Assembly: GCA_947623205.1 (NCBI GenBank)
Contig: CANQGM010000001.1
Location: forward strand, 1-64,000
Reading direction: 5' to 3'
From: an uncultured Clostridia bacterium
GTDB lineage: Bacteria; Bacillota; Clostridia; Oscillospirales; Acutalibacteraceae
DNA: 64,000 nt
Position 1 is the first letter of the stretch. The number at the start of each line of letters is the position of its first letter. Below the pieces are notes generated by a model. That model had not been told where the DNA came from. It did not search any database and saw only the letters and a list, made by a program, of their open reading frames with translations. Below are positions 39,187 to 47,473 of the stretch, in pieces. A program made the translations under genes and the position numbers.

Positions 39187-42100
39187 GATATTTACTAAAC
39201 CATCATTGTTTACGTCGGCAAGCATTGTTGTGTTTTCATCAAATTTTACAAGAAATACTATTGCTTTCTGAATTAATGTAACATCATCAACCGTAATCTT
39301 ACCGTCGCCGTTTACATCACCGTAAATTGCATTTGGATCAGACTCAGACGGAATGTATGTTGGGTCTGCTGCGCCGCATACGGTGCATATTCCCTTTTCG
39401 AATGTGTGCTCACCGTAACCGTCCCAATCGCCGCACTCACATTCACGCCAGTGATGCGTCTCGTCATATATCCAATCACCGAATCTATGTTCATGCTCGG
39501 CCGGCAGTTTTTCAATTGTTTTACCCTTTAAAATCAACTCACCGCAGCCGAGACAGTAGGTATCTCCGGTATAACCTTCCTCTGTCGTCGTAGCATTTTT
39601 ATGTCCGCGCAGTTCTGTTCCTCCCGTATGATAGTTCGGATCTTTGTCGGAATACTCTACGCCGCACACTTCGCAGTGCTTACCGCTTGTGCATGAGGCC
39701 ATGCCTCCTATGTGTTCTACCGTCTCGCTGACATGGCGGCAATTGCGGTTTGTGCAGGCAACCCAGTGTCCGGTTTTATCTCCCTCGGCTCTTCCGTTGA
39801 AATTGTGGGTCTGCGCCTCAATTATGACTGCACCGCAATCAACGCATTCAAGTGCTGTCTCACAGTTATAGTCCTCGGCTGAATGATCATGTGCTTCCTC
39901 ATCCTTGTAGCCACACACGGAACAGGTACGGGAATGTGTGTCGCCTTCATTTACATATGGATCAAATGTATGGTTTGTATCGCTTCCCTCAAGTTTGGCG
40001 TTGCAAACCGTGCAAACGTGCCAATGCTTTTCACCGTCGTACAAATAGCCGCTGTAATTGTGTTCGTGGCTATCATCTATACGAGGAATCACACTTCCGG
40101 CTGTTTTTATCTGGTTACAGCCCAGACAATAAACGTCACCAGTGTATCCCTCTTCGGTAGTGGTGGCCTCTTTGGCATTGCGTATTTCCTCACCGCCGAC
40201 ATGATTGTCGGGATTTGTCGAGCCAAATTTGGTATGGCACAACCAACATTCAGCAGGGTCTTTACAGTTAGCAGCAATACCTGCCTCGTGAGCCACAAGC
40301 TCTTCAAAGTCGCAGTCGGGATTCGTACATTCACGAATATGACCGTATGCTGTACCGCTTCCTTCCTTTACCGCCCATGAGTGCTGTTGTCCACCTGTTA
40401 CCGACTGCGCATGACAAATGCTGCAAACAGACGGTGTAGTACAGTTTCTGTCGTCATCAATCATTGTATGATCGTATTCATCACGATAAGAGCAGCCTTC
40501 TCTCGTGCAAATTTTATAATGATGCTCCGAATCAGAGTGCCAACCGTCACTCAGTGAGTGGGTGGTGTGAGCCGGAAGCACCTCATAGGAGCAGGTGCTG
40601 CAGCGTACCGCCTGATGGCAGCTGCCTTCATATCCGGTTTCTGCGCTTTTGTCATGAGGTTCTACTTCTGACCTTACACCGCAGACAGTGCAAACATGCC
40701 AATGTCCGGTTTCGTCGCTTAAATAATCATTGCCGTATTTATGAACATGGTCAGCAAGGACATATCCGCATTCAGTACATTTGTTATCAACAAAAGTATG
40801 ACGCGATACGTAAAAGCCCGTCATATATTGATATGTACAACCCTCATGTTTACAGATACGCGAATGATATAGTTCTTCCTGGCCGGGAAGAGGTGCAACA
40901 TGTTTGGCGTCGTACGGCAAATGATTGGGCTGAGCAGCCTTAATCAGCGCGTTGCAGGCGGTACAGTTCAATGCCGTAGTGCAAAGACCGTCGTCTTCGC
41001 CGTAGTGAGCCTTCTGTTCAACATAACTGCATTTATTGCAATTGCGGTAATGGTTATTTTTGTCATAGGGTTTTGTATAATAATCGCCAAATTCGTGCTG
41101 GCTTGCCTTATTTACTACCGTTCCGCATACACTGCATACATCTTCCGTTTCACAGTTGTTGTCGTCCTTATATACATGCTTGCCGGTAGCTGCGATCGTT
41201 TCATCATAGGTATCGCCGCACTTGGAACATTTATAGGTTTTAGTTCCTGTCGTGTTACAGGTTGGTGACTTTACGGAATGTACCTGATAGGTATGTGGAC
41301 CGTCTATGGGGTCTATTGGTTCAGTATAGGTATCGCCGCAGATAGTACAAGTATAAGTGCGGATACCCTGCTCGGTACAAGTAGGAGCTTTGGTAACATT
41401 GTTTGTATAAACATGTTCAACACCTTTGGATGGGATACTTTCCGTTTCGACCACACTACATCCATTGCGCGAACATTTTCGCGTCTGTTCGCCTTCTTCT
41501 TTACATGTTGCAGCCTTGGTTGTCTTCCAAACACCGGTATGAGATGGACTGGGCTTCAATTCCTTGCTAAAAGATTTTTTGCATAAAGCGCATTGGCTAT
41601 TATAAGTTCCGCCTTTGGTGCAATCGTTATCTGTATAGTGTTCTCCCCATCCGCCAATATTATGTCCTATGGCATAAGTAACGGTAACATTGCGTATAGC
41701 ATGACACTTTTCACACTCTTCATAAGAAATACCGTCGTTCACGCAGGTTGCCGGCTTATCAACCGGTTTCCATGTATGTATTCCGCCGTTCGGTTCTCCG
41801 CTTGTTGATACCTCTACAAAGTTGCAATTCTCACGTTTGCAGCGAGAAATGGTATAGGTAAGTCCATCGCAGCCTTGTTCGGTTTTGGTTTCCAACTCGT
41901 GAAGTTCGCCGGAACTGCCCGATTTGCGGTATGTATTCTCAGACCACGGAACGTAATAGGTACCGCAATATTTGCACAAATATTTAAGCATATTATTCGC
42001 TTTTACCGTACAGGAGTCTTCATAAATATATTCTCTCCTGCCTGCTAACCAGTGCTTATAGTACACCGTTGCATTTTTGACAGTTTCACCGTTGCTGTTT

Positions 42101-42489
42101 TTTGCCTTGATAGTATAGGCTATGCCCTCGTTGGAAGCTTGCGGCGGTGCATTAAGAACAAAGCTTTCGCCTGCCGAATGTGATTCCTCTGTACCGTCAG
42201 CTTTTACTACCGTAACAGAATCCGCATTGTACACCCTAACAGTCGGTGCGCCGCAATACACATCTGTCTCAGTGTTGCCCCCTTCCCATGAGTCAGAACT
42301 GCTCGGCGTAATCGTTATTGTAGGTGCCTCACCGGCGTCACTATCTGCCAGCGCAACTGCGTTGACTGACTTTGACTCGTGGTCATGATTGTCCTTGTTC
42401 TCCGCATACACATAAGTAGACCCGACGCTTGCCAGCATCATCGCTACGCAGAGAATCAAAGAAAGCAATCTTTTTTCTTTGAATTTCAT
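39103..42489 (-). CDS. large secreted CxxC-repeat protein with dockerin
   Basis: 1128 aa. Signal peptide MKFKEKRLLSLILCVAMMLAS, cut near VYAEN (~residue 30). After a beta domain (~50-140) come roughly twenty cysteine-pair modules, alternating CxxC (CEKC, CSKC, CTVC, CLGC) and CxxxxC (CSRNGC, CTREGC, CTNPDC), each ~30-45 residues with conserved HxW/HxF and TxxGxxxxxC spacing. These look like small zinc-ribbon or disulfide modules common in gut Firmicutes surface proteins, of unknown ligand. The dockerin ends it (GDVNGDGKITVDDVTLIQK, ADVNNDGLVNILDVTLIQK). Base composition is visibly richer in G+C than the neighbours. GAGGAG precedes the start. Confidence 0.88.
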   Translation of the reverse strand: MKFKEKRLLSLILCVAMMLASVGSTYVYAENKDNHDHESKSVNAVALADSDAGEAPTITITPSSSDSWEGGNTETDVYCGAPTVRVYNADSVTVVKADGTEESHSAGESFVLNAPPQASNEGIAYTIKAKNSNGETVKNATVYYKHWLAGRREYIYEDSCTVKANNMLKYLCKYCGTYYVPWSENTYRKSGSSGELHELETKTEQGCDGLTYTISRCKRENCNFVEVSTSGEPNGGIHTWKPVDKPATCVNDGISYEECEKCHAIRNVTVTYAIGHNIGGWGEHYTDNDCTKGGTYNSQCALCKKSFSKELKPSPSHTGVWKTTKAATCKEEGEQTRKCSRNGCSVVETESIPSKGVEHVYTNNVTKAPTCTEQGIRTYTCTICGDTYTEPIDPIDGPHTYQVHSVKSPTCNTTGTKTYKCSKCGDTYDETIAATGKHVYKDDNNCETEDVCSVCGTVVNKASQHEFGDYYTKPYDKNNHYRNCNKCSYVEQKAHYGEDDGLCTTALNCTACNALIKAAQPNHLPYDAKHVAPLPGQEELYHSRICKHEGCTYQYMTGFYVSRHTFVDNKCTECGYVLADHVHKYGNDYLSDETGHWHVCTVCGVRSEVEPHDKSAETGYEGSCHQAVRCSTCSYEVLPAHTTHSLSDGWHSDSEHHYKICTREGCSYRDEYDHTMIDDDRNCTTPSVCSICHAQSVTGGQQHSWAVKEGSGTAYGHIRECTNPDCDFEELVAHEAGIAANCKDPAECWLCHTKFGSTNPDNHVGGEEIRNAKEATTTEEGYTGDVYCLGCNQIKTAGSVIPRIDDSHEHNYSGYLYDGEKHWHVCTVCNAKLEGSDTNHTFDPYVNEGDTHSRTCSVCGYKDEEAHDHSAEDYNCETALECVDCGAVIIEAQTHNFNGRAEGDKTGHWVACTNRNCRHVSETVEHIGGMASCTSGKHCEVCGVEYSDKDPNYHTGGTELRGHKNATTTEEGYTGDTYCLGCGELILKGKTIEKLPAEHEHRFGDWIYDETHHWRECECGDWDGYGEHTFEKGICTVCGAADPTYIPSESDPNAIYGDVNGDGKITVDDVTLIQKAIVFLVKFDENTTMLADVNNDGLVNILDVTLIQKYIVKLNYNTELVGKPVKTN

Positions 42490-42548
42490 AATTTAATCTC
42501 CTCATTTCCTAAAAGTTCTCAGCTATTTAGTATTTAGCTATAATACTC

Positions 42549-42576
42549 ATTATAACATTTTAAGTTCAGATTTCAA
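42549..42576 (-). promoter_or_regulatory. promoter of the CxxC-repeat gene
   Basis: On the minus strand, TTGAAA (42571-42576), 16 bases ending TGT (extended -10), TATAAT (42549-42554). Confidence 0.8.
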
Positions 42577-42715
42577 TAGAAAAAACTTAGTTATAATTGG
42601 AAAACTTCAGGTTTATCAACGATAATTACCAAAATCGGAAAACTTCGCCTTATTAAAATGGAAAGATAAGTATAAATTGCATAATTAAAATAATTTAATT
42701 TTAAAATTTACTAAT

Positions 42716-43696
42716 TTATTTCTTTATTTCTTCAAATTTTAAGTTATTTTCTTTAGCATATTTTTCAGCATAAGAATTTTTTGGCGCGCAAATTACTGCG
42801 TTGGGAGAATTCTCAAATATAGACTTTCCTATGTATGAAACATTTTTTGTAAAGTAAACCTTATTTAATGAGCTACATTCTGAAAAAGCTAAATCTCCTA
42901 CGGCAGTCACAGTTTCTGGTAATATAACCTCTTTTACGAAGTTGTTATAAATTGAATGTTCTGCAAGGGTCGTCACTCTGATTTTATTAATATGAGAAGG
43001 GATATTTAATTTTGTATTTTCAGCCATAAAATCATATGAGGTAATAGCGCAAAACGGTTCGTCGTCATAATATAAAACATTATAACGAAAAACTTTATAT
43101 CCTAAATCTTCTGCTGTTTTTGAATAATCTGTCTTATTTTGCGAAGCAGTTTCCGGTGTATAATTTTTATAATTAATTTTGTTTTCAATTGCAAATTTTT
43201 CGGCGTATGACCCTTTTTCAACATACATAGTAAAATTAATTTGGTCAAAAGCGCTTTTACTTATGTTTTCTACGCCGGAAGGAATATAAATTTCCTTTAG
43301 ATTTGCACAGCTTTTAAACGCGTTTTTCTCTATTTTTTTAACTGATTGCGGAATTACAACCTTTTCAAGTGTTTCAAAATTACTGAATGCGTCTTCTTCA
43401 ATAACAGTAATATTTATATCTTTATATGTACTCGGAACATAAGCGTCTTTAAGATAATAGTATCCGCCGTTAAATGATGCGATTATTCCATATTTTTTGC
43501 CGTTTTCATCCGAAGCAAACTCAATTAAAAACTGTCCGTCGTCAGAAAGTTTTGGCGCGTATTCTTTCATATATTCCATCTGTTCTATTCTGGGTGCAAC
43601 AATAGCTGAGTTTGCCATAAACGAAAAGGCTGTTAGTGCCGCAAGAATTATACAAACAGGTATAATAATTTTATATGTAAATAATTTACTTTTCAT
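42716..43696 (-). CDS. membrane-anchored LRR_5 protein
   Basis: 326 aa. The N-terminus is a signal anchor (KIIIPVCIILAALTAFSFM, residues ~9-27) with no obvious cleavage site. Outside it are two LRR_5 blocks: ~95-180 (LEKVVIPQSVKKIEKNAF, LKEIYIPSGVENI) and ~225-320 (VKEVILPETVTAVGDLAF), each closed by a SYAEKFA/SYAEKYA cap. It overlaps the ABC ATPase gene by 11 bases, with its ATG inside the last ATPase codons, so it belongs to that operon. Its role in a transporter operon is unknown; a sensor or capture domain is possible. Confidence 0.85.
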   Translation of the reverse strand: MKSKLFTYKIIIPVCIILAALTAFSFMANSAIVAPRIEQMEYMKEYAPKLSDDGQFLIEFASDENGKKYGIIASFNGGYYYLKDAYVPSTYKDINITVIEEDAFSNFETLEKVVIPQSVKKIEKNAFKSCANLKEIYIPSGVENISKSAFDQINFTMYVEKGSYAEKFAIENKINYKNYTPETASQNKTDYSKTAEDLGYKVFRYNVLYYDDEPFCAITSYDFMAENTKLNIPSHINKIRVTTLAEHSIYNNFVKEVILPETVTAVGDLAFSECSSLNKVYFTKNVSYIGKSIFENSPNAVICAPKNSYAEKYAKENNLKFEEIKK

Positions 43697-44309
43697 TTAA
43701 CTCACCTTCTGACATTTCCAGAACAACATCACAAACCTCTTCTAAATCTTCTTTATGGTGAGTTGCAATAATTATCAGCGCTCCTCTTTCCTTTTCCTCA
43801 TTAAGCAATTTATAAATGAGCTTTACGCCATCATTATCAAGCGCGTTTGTCGGTTCATCAAGCAATATGATTTTTGGTTTTTCAAATATTGCCTGGGCAA
43901 TGTTGAGCCTTTGTTTCATACCCAGTGAGAATTTTTTTACTTTAAGGTCAGAATTTAGTCCAACACGGCTGAGTGCTTCCGTAATATCATCGTCCGTTGC
44001 CGTTTTCTTAATTTTAGAAATGATTTTTAAATTATCAAATGCATTGTACTGCGGTAACAGGTTCATATTTTCTATTACAAGTCCAACGCTCGGCGGAAAC
44101 GACATATCTTTATGTAATTCTTTTTCGTCAATAAACACACTGCCGCTGTCGGGAATAATTAAACCTGAAATTGCCCTTAAAAGCATAGTTTTTCCCGACC
44201 CGTTATGACCGTAAAGCCCATAAATTTTACCATATTGAAAACTATAATTTATATTTTTTAATACTTGTCTTGATGTAAGTTTTTTATTAAAGTTTTTAAT
44301 TTCTACCAT
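43686..44309 (-). CDS. ABC transporter ATP-binding protein
   Basis: 207 aa single ATPase domain. Walker A GHNGSGKT at 34-41, signature FSLGMKQR at 126-133, Walker B IILLDEP at 146-152, switch His in IATHH (~190). The short form and the degenerate signature (SLGMKQ) are typical of ABC-2-type efflux/immunity ATPases for peptides and antibiotics. It is the only ATPase beside three membrane proteins (44319, 45025, 45773). It starts 9 bases after the upstream gene. Confidence 0.92.
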   Translation of the reverse strand: MVEIKNFNKKLTSRQVLKNINYSFQYGKIYGLYGHNGSGKTMLLRAISGLIIPDSGSVFIDEKELHKDMSFPPSVGLVIENMNLLPQYNAFDNLKIISKIKKTATDDDITEALSRVGLNSDLKVKKFSLGMKQRLNIAQAIFEKPKIILLDEPTNALDNDGVKLIYKLLNEEKERGALIIIATHHKEDLEEVCDVVLEMSEGELNEK

Positions 44310-44318
44310 TTTATCACC

Positions 44319-45041
44319 TCAAAATATATCAACTTTTTTAAACTTTCTGATAATAAAACTTAAAATTAACAGGTTTATTACAATTATTGCTGCAAAATAA
44401 AAGTAATATGTATTTTCTGAATCTGTCGCTCCATTTTGCATTCCAAACATGAGACAGGGAAATAAAATGATCTTTGCCACAGGTGTATGTAAAACAGTTT
44501 GTACTAAAAAATATGAAAAAAAACAATAAATAAAAATTACTATATTAACAATATGCGCGGGAATATAAATTTCAAGTAAGCTTTGAATCAAGATCAATGC
44601 ATTTAAAGTTAAAAAATACATTAATAACGATTTTAACATTCCGCTTTCAACCGGCAACATATTTTTATTTATAAATAAAAATATTAAAAGCTGAAAAGCT
44701 ATTATACATATTAATTTAATACAATTTTTCAAACAATTTTTTAATATTAAAATAGTTTTGGAATAATTGCGAACAATCAATACCTTTCCGTATCCGTGTG
44801 TTAAATTTTCGACAGATTCGCTTGTAAAAAATAAAATAAAAAATACAGGCAGCAACAACGGCAGCATACCTTGTAAAACAAACATAATTACAATAGCATT
44901 AAATGGCTTAGGTTCATTAAGAATACCTATCATAAATCCGTTTTCATAATATGTGCTTTGAGCCTGATTAAAGCAAAACAGTTGAATAATACACGATAAA
45001 ATCAACGTGACCAAAACAACAAGTTTATTTTTTTTTAGCAT
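44319..45041 (-). CDS. ABC-2-type permease-like membrane protein 3
   Basis: 240 aa with about six predicted membrane helices (first ~9-25, last ~212-230) and no soluble domain. Very AT-rich. A loop contains ESVENLTHGYGKVLIVRNYSK, comparable in place to the DDCIEDFKLGYKNLLISKWGKNK loop of the protein at 45773; such cytoplasmic loops contact the ATPase in ABC-2 permeases. AAGGATG precedes the start, which overlaps the previous gene by 17 bases. Confidence 0.75.
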   Translation of the reverse strand: MLKKNKLVVLVTLILSCIIQLFCFNQAQSTYYENGFMIGILNEPKPFNAIVIMFVLQGMLPLLLPVFFILFFTSESVENLTHGYGKVLIVRNYSKTILILKNCLKNCIKLICIIAFQLLIFLFINKNMLPVESGMLKSLLMYFLTLNALILIQSLLEIYIPAHIVNIVIFIYCFFSYFLVQTVLHTPVAKIILFPCLMFGMQNGATDSENTYYFYFAAIIVINLLILSFIIRKFKKVDIF

Positions 45042-45786
45042 TACTTAAAACATCCTTCTTTTTATATAAAAAGTAAGCCGGTACAATAAGCAATAAACTC
45101 ATTATTAATGCCCTTAAAACGATTCCGAATATATATGATGTCTGCATTTCTCCTGTCATAAGGGTGCTAACAACCAAAGCGTCCCTAAACGGAAGCCATA
45201 CCTTACTGATCATTAAAGAGGAAGCAGATAAATATTCAATTATATACAGTGCAATTGCAATAAAGGGAGCAACTTTTTTTGACGCAATAATTTCAAAAGC
45301 AAGTAAAACTAAGCCGGCCCTAAAATAAAATAAAAACAGAGTTAAAATCTCAAGCAGAGAGTATTGTATAAAATTAAAATATAAAATAACGTTTATATTA
45401 AAGTTAATTAAAGCGACCACTACGCTTACAGCTTCAATTAAAACAGTAAATATAAACGCAAATACAGCACAATCTACTATACGCCTTGTTACATACGCAT
45501 TTCTTGACTTAAGCCGAATTAAAACGCTTGAATTATCAGAAGGAAATATATAGAACAAAAATAAAACAAAAATTATTAAAAAAAACACTGCTATTCTTGA
45601 ATAGCTTGTGAAATCCCCTCCGTTTCCCGCTAAATTTAGGAATATTTCTTTTTCGCTTAATTTTACCGCGTGATTTGAGTTTAAAAAATTATATAAATAC
45701 CAATATGTATATAGACAGGAAAATATAAAAAACAAAAGAATGATCGGAATAATATTCAAATATTTTTTCAGTTTATATTTGTTCAT
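45025..45786 (-). CDS. ABC-2-type permease-like membrane protein 2
   Basis: 253 aa with about six membrane helices (first KKYLNIIPIILLFFIFSCLYTY..., last LIMSLLLIVPAYFLY). An internal positively charged loop reads IRLKSRNAYVTRRIVD. It overlaps both neighbours (14 and 17 bases). It shows no obvious identity to proteins 1 and 3 beyond layout. The ribosome site is AAGGTGA. Confidence 0.75.
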   Translation of the reverse strand: MNKYKLKKYLNIIPIILLFFIFSCLYTYWYLYNFLNSNHAVKLSEKEIFLNLAGNGGDFTSYSRIAVFFLIIFVLFLFYIFPSDNSSVLIRLKSRNAYVTRRIVDCAVFAFIFTVLIEAVSVVVALINFNINVILYFNFIQYSLLEILTLFLFYFRAGLVLLAFEIIASKKVAPFIAIALYIIEYLSASSLMISKVWLPFRDALVVSTLMTGEMQTSYIFGIVLRALIMSLLLIVPAYFLYKKKDVLSNAKKK

Positions 45787-46534
45787 ATTTAATCACCTTT
45801 ATATACGCAAAAGCAATTGCGGCTAAATTTATTAAAAAAACAAATAAAACTATGGGCATTACATCAAACAGAGAATACTCCGTAAAAGGTTGTAACGCAC
45901 AAACAATCGGCGGATTTATCAGTGAAGGTATGTACCACAAAATAAATACAATAGGATAAACTACAAAGCGATTGTGGAGAGAAATGGCTATTGCAGTTGA
46001 ACCCATTCCGAGAATCCCTGAAAATACAGACGCGAACAAAATATAAATAATGTTTGTCAGCATTGGATGCTTAAATGCGACATTCAGAGCTTCAATGGTT
46101 TTAATATCTTCAGAAGAAAACAGATTATAAGTACCGCCGGCAAAAGCAATTTGAGACATAAGTAAGTTGAATATAAGAGGAATCAATATTACAAAAAATG
46201 AAATAATAAAGCTTTTTAGCATATTAATTAAAAAATATTTGTTTTTCCCCCATTTTGAGATAAGCAAATTTTTATATCCCAGTTTAAAGTCTTCAATACA
46301 GTCGTCTGATACAATTACCAGTAAATACAATGGTAAAAACCATATTAATAATTTCTGAAAACCCTGAAATATGGTATTTCCAAGAAAAGCGGCCAAATTT
46401 GTGTTTAATGCCGAAGCTCCGTTATGTATGTCAATTAAAGTCATAATTATATCAAAAACAGGCAATAAAAATATAAGCAAAAATATACTTAATTTAATTT
46501 TATTATTAAAAATACGGTTAATGTAATACGACAT
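45773..46534 (-). CDS. ABC-2-type permease-like membrane protein 1
   Basis: 253 aa from MSYYINRIFNNKI; GAGG lies 8 bases before ATG 46534, while the frame upstream has no ribosome site. It has about six helices, and the loop SDDCIEDFKLGYKNLLISKWGKNK after the second helix is the probable ATPase contact. It follows the secreted-protein gene by 78 bases and overlaps protein 2 by 14. Confidence 0.75.
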   Translation of the reverse strand: MSYYINRIFNNKIKLSIFLLIFLLPVFDIIMTLIDIHNGASALNTNLAAFLGNTIFQGFQKLLIWFLPLYLLVIVSDDCIEDFKLGYKNLLISKWGKNKYFLINMLKSFIISFFVILIPLIFNLLMSQIAFAGGTYNLFSSEDIKTIEALNVAFKHPMLTNIIYILFASVFSGILGMGSTAIAISLHNRFVVYPIVFILWYIPSLINPPIVCALQPFTEYSLFDVMPIVLFVFLINLAAIAFAYIKVIKYEQI

Positions 46535-46612
46535 TATTTTTACCTCATTACATACATATATAATTTTGCAACAATCCGGCAAATCTGTACTAAGTTCTAA
46601 AATATAGAAATA

Positions 46613-47062
46613 TTAGTTATAATCATTAAATGTGTGTTTGGCAGATTCCTCATCCCACAAACCTGATATTCTATATTTATTTTCGGTAATATTATTATTA
46701 CTTGCAGCCAAAGCTACATTCATATTTTTAGCAGTATCATAAGCGTGATAGTACTTTGCTCCGCTGCCTTGTTTAACATTTTTATAATCGGATCGTTTTG
46801 ACCACCAAGGACCTGAAAGGAAATACTGCATCACAGTACCGGTCCCTTCTTGTGAGTATGTAAAATTAACTTTCCAAGGGACATTAGTACCGGAATTGCC
46901 CCTATACTCTGCTTTGGTGTAGTTGAAATTTGGATAACCCGGCACTTCAAAAGAATATGGAATATTATTATCTGAGCCATATGCTTCAACAGAAAGTGCA
47001 AAAGCTGAAATGCTAATGGAGCAAACAATTAATGTTAACAATAGACGTTTGTAAAATTTCAA
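46613..47062 (-). CDS. small secreted DUF2712-like protein
   Basis: 149 aa from TTG 47062 (MKFYKRLLLTLIVCS); GGGAG sits 8 bases before it, whereas ATG 47068 is too close to that site. The signal peptide is cut near VEAYG (~residue 27). The mature ~120 residues contain no cysteine: NNIPYSFEVPGYPNFNYTKAEYR, WKVNFTYSQEGTGTVMQYFL, and the ending NNNITENKYRISGLWDEES. The pattern recalls the DUF2712 family of small exported Bacillus proteins and, more loosely, lactococcin 972-type bacteriocins (NNN...SGxW near the end). A bacteriocin role is inference. It heads the ABC operon, under a promoter with an inverted repeat. Confidence 0.75.
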   Translation of the reverse strand: MKFYKRLLLTLIVCSISISAFALSVEAYGSDNNIPYSFEVPGYPNFNYTKAEYRGNSGTNVPWKVNFTYSQEGTGTVMQYFLSGPWWSKRSDYKNVKQGSGAKYYHAYDTAKNMNVALAASNNNITENKYRISGLWDEESAKHTFNDYN

Positions 47063-47126
47063 AAACATCACTCCCAAGTAAAAAAAATAATATTTTATGC
47101 AATTTATAGTACAGATTTGCCATTTT

Positions 47127-47147
47127 TTAATCCAATTATTGGATTAA
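47127..47147 (-). promoter_or_regulatory. perfect inverted repeat at the start site of the DUF2712-like operon
   Basis: TTAATCCAA-TTA-TTGGATTAA has 9-bp perfect arms. It begins 5 bases after the -10 box and covers the predicted start point, a typical repressor position. It could alternatively form a 5' mRNA hairpin. Confidence 0.7.
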
Positions 47148-47151
47148 TATT

Positions 47152-47180
47152 ATTTTACTGCAAAAAATCTATAAAGTCAA
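47152..47180 (-). promoter_or_regulatory. promoter of the DUF2712-like/ABC operon
   Basis: On the minus strand, TTGACT (47175-47180), 17 bases, TAAAAT (47152-47157). The leader to TTG 47062 is ~80 bases. Confidence 0.8.
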
Positions 47181-47360
47181 TTATTTTTTATCTTTTTTGA
47201 CACAAAATATGCAGAATTACAATTCATGATTTACAAAAACGGAAAATCTCCCCGCAAATGAAACGTAACAGTGTTCACTCACGAGGAGATTAAAATTATT
47301 AAAAATGCGTTAAAGTAATCACCATTCATGACGATAGACGACAAATTTTATAATCTCCAA

Positions 47361-47384
47361 GTATCTAATACCGTTATTAGATAC
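47361..47384. repeat. perfect 10-bp inverted repeat upstream of birA
   Basis: GTATCTAATA-CCGT-TATTAGATAC has no T run on either side, so an operator or cruciform is likelier than a terminator. It ends 27 bases before the birA -35. AAGTATCT recurs at 47396. Confidence 0.7.
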
Positions 47385-47410
47385 CTAAACATATCAAGTA
47401 TCTCTGTTTC

Positions 47411-47439
47411 TTGCAAAATGTTTAAAATTGATGTAGAAT
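47411..47439 (+). promoter_or_regulatory. birA promoter
   Basis: TTGCAA (47411-47416), 17 bases, TAGAAT (47434-47439). Confidence 0.7.
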
Positions 47440-47473
47440 TACTGAGGAGTTAGAATAAGAGGCGATATATAAA

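Larger units (their letters stand above)
47181..47473. other. intergenic region before birA with two hairpins
   Basis: It holds the imperfect hairpin AATCTCCcCG/CGaGGAGATT (47245-47291) around a 27-base loop with GTAACAGTGTTCAC, and the perfect hairpin at 47361-47384. No gene was seen; the birA promoter is at 47411-47439. Confidence 0.6.

Noticed and set aside
39500-42000. Spaced cysteine repeats suggesting tandem zinc-finger DNA-binding protein
   Set aside because: The protein has a signal peptide and a dockerin, so it is secreted.
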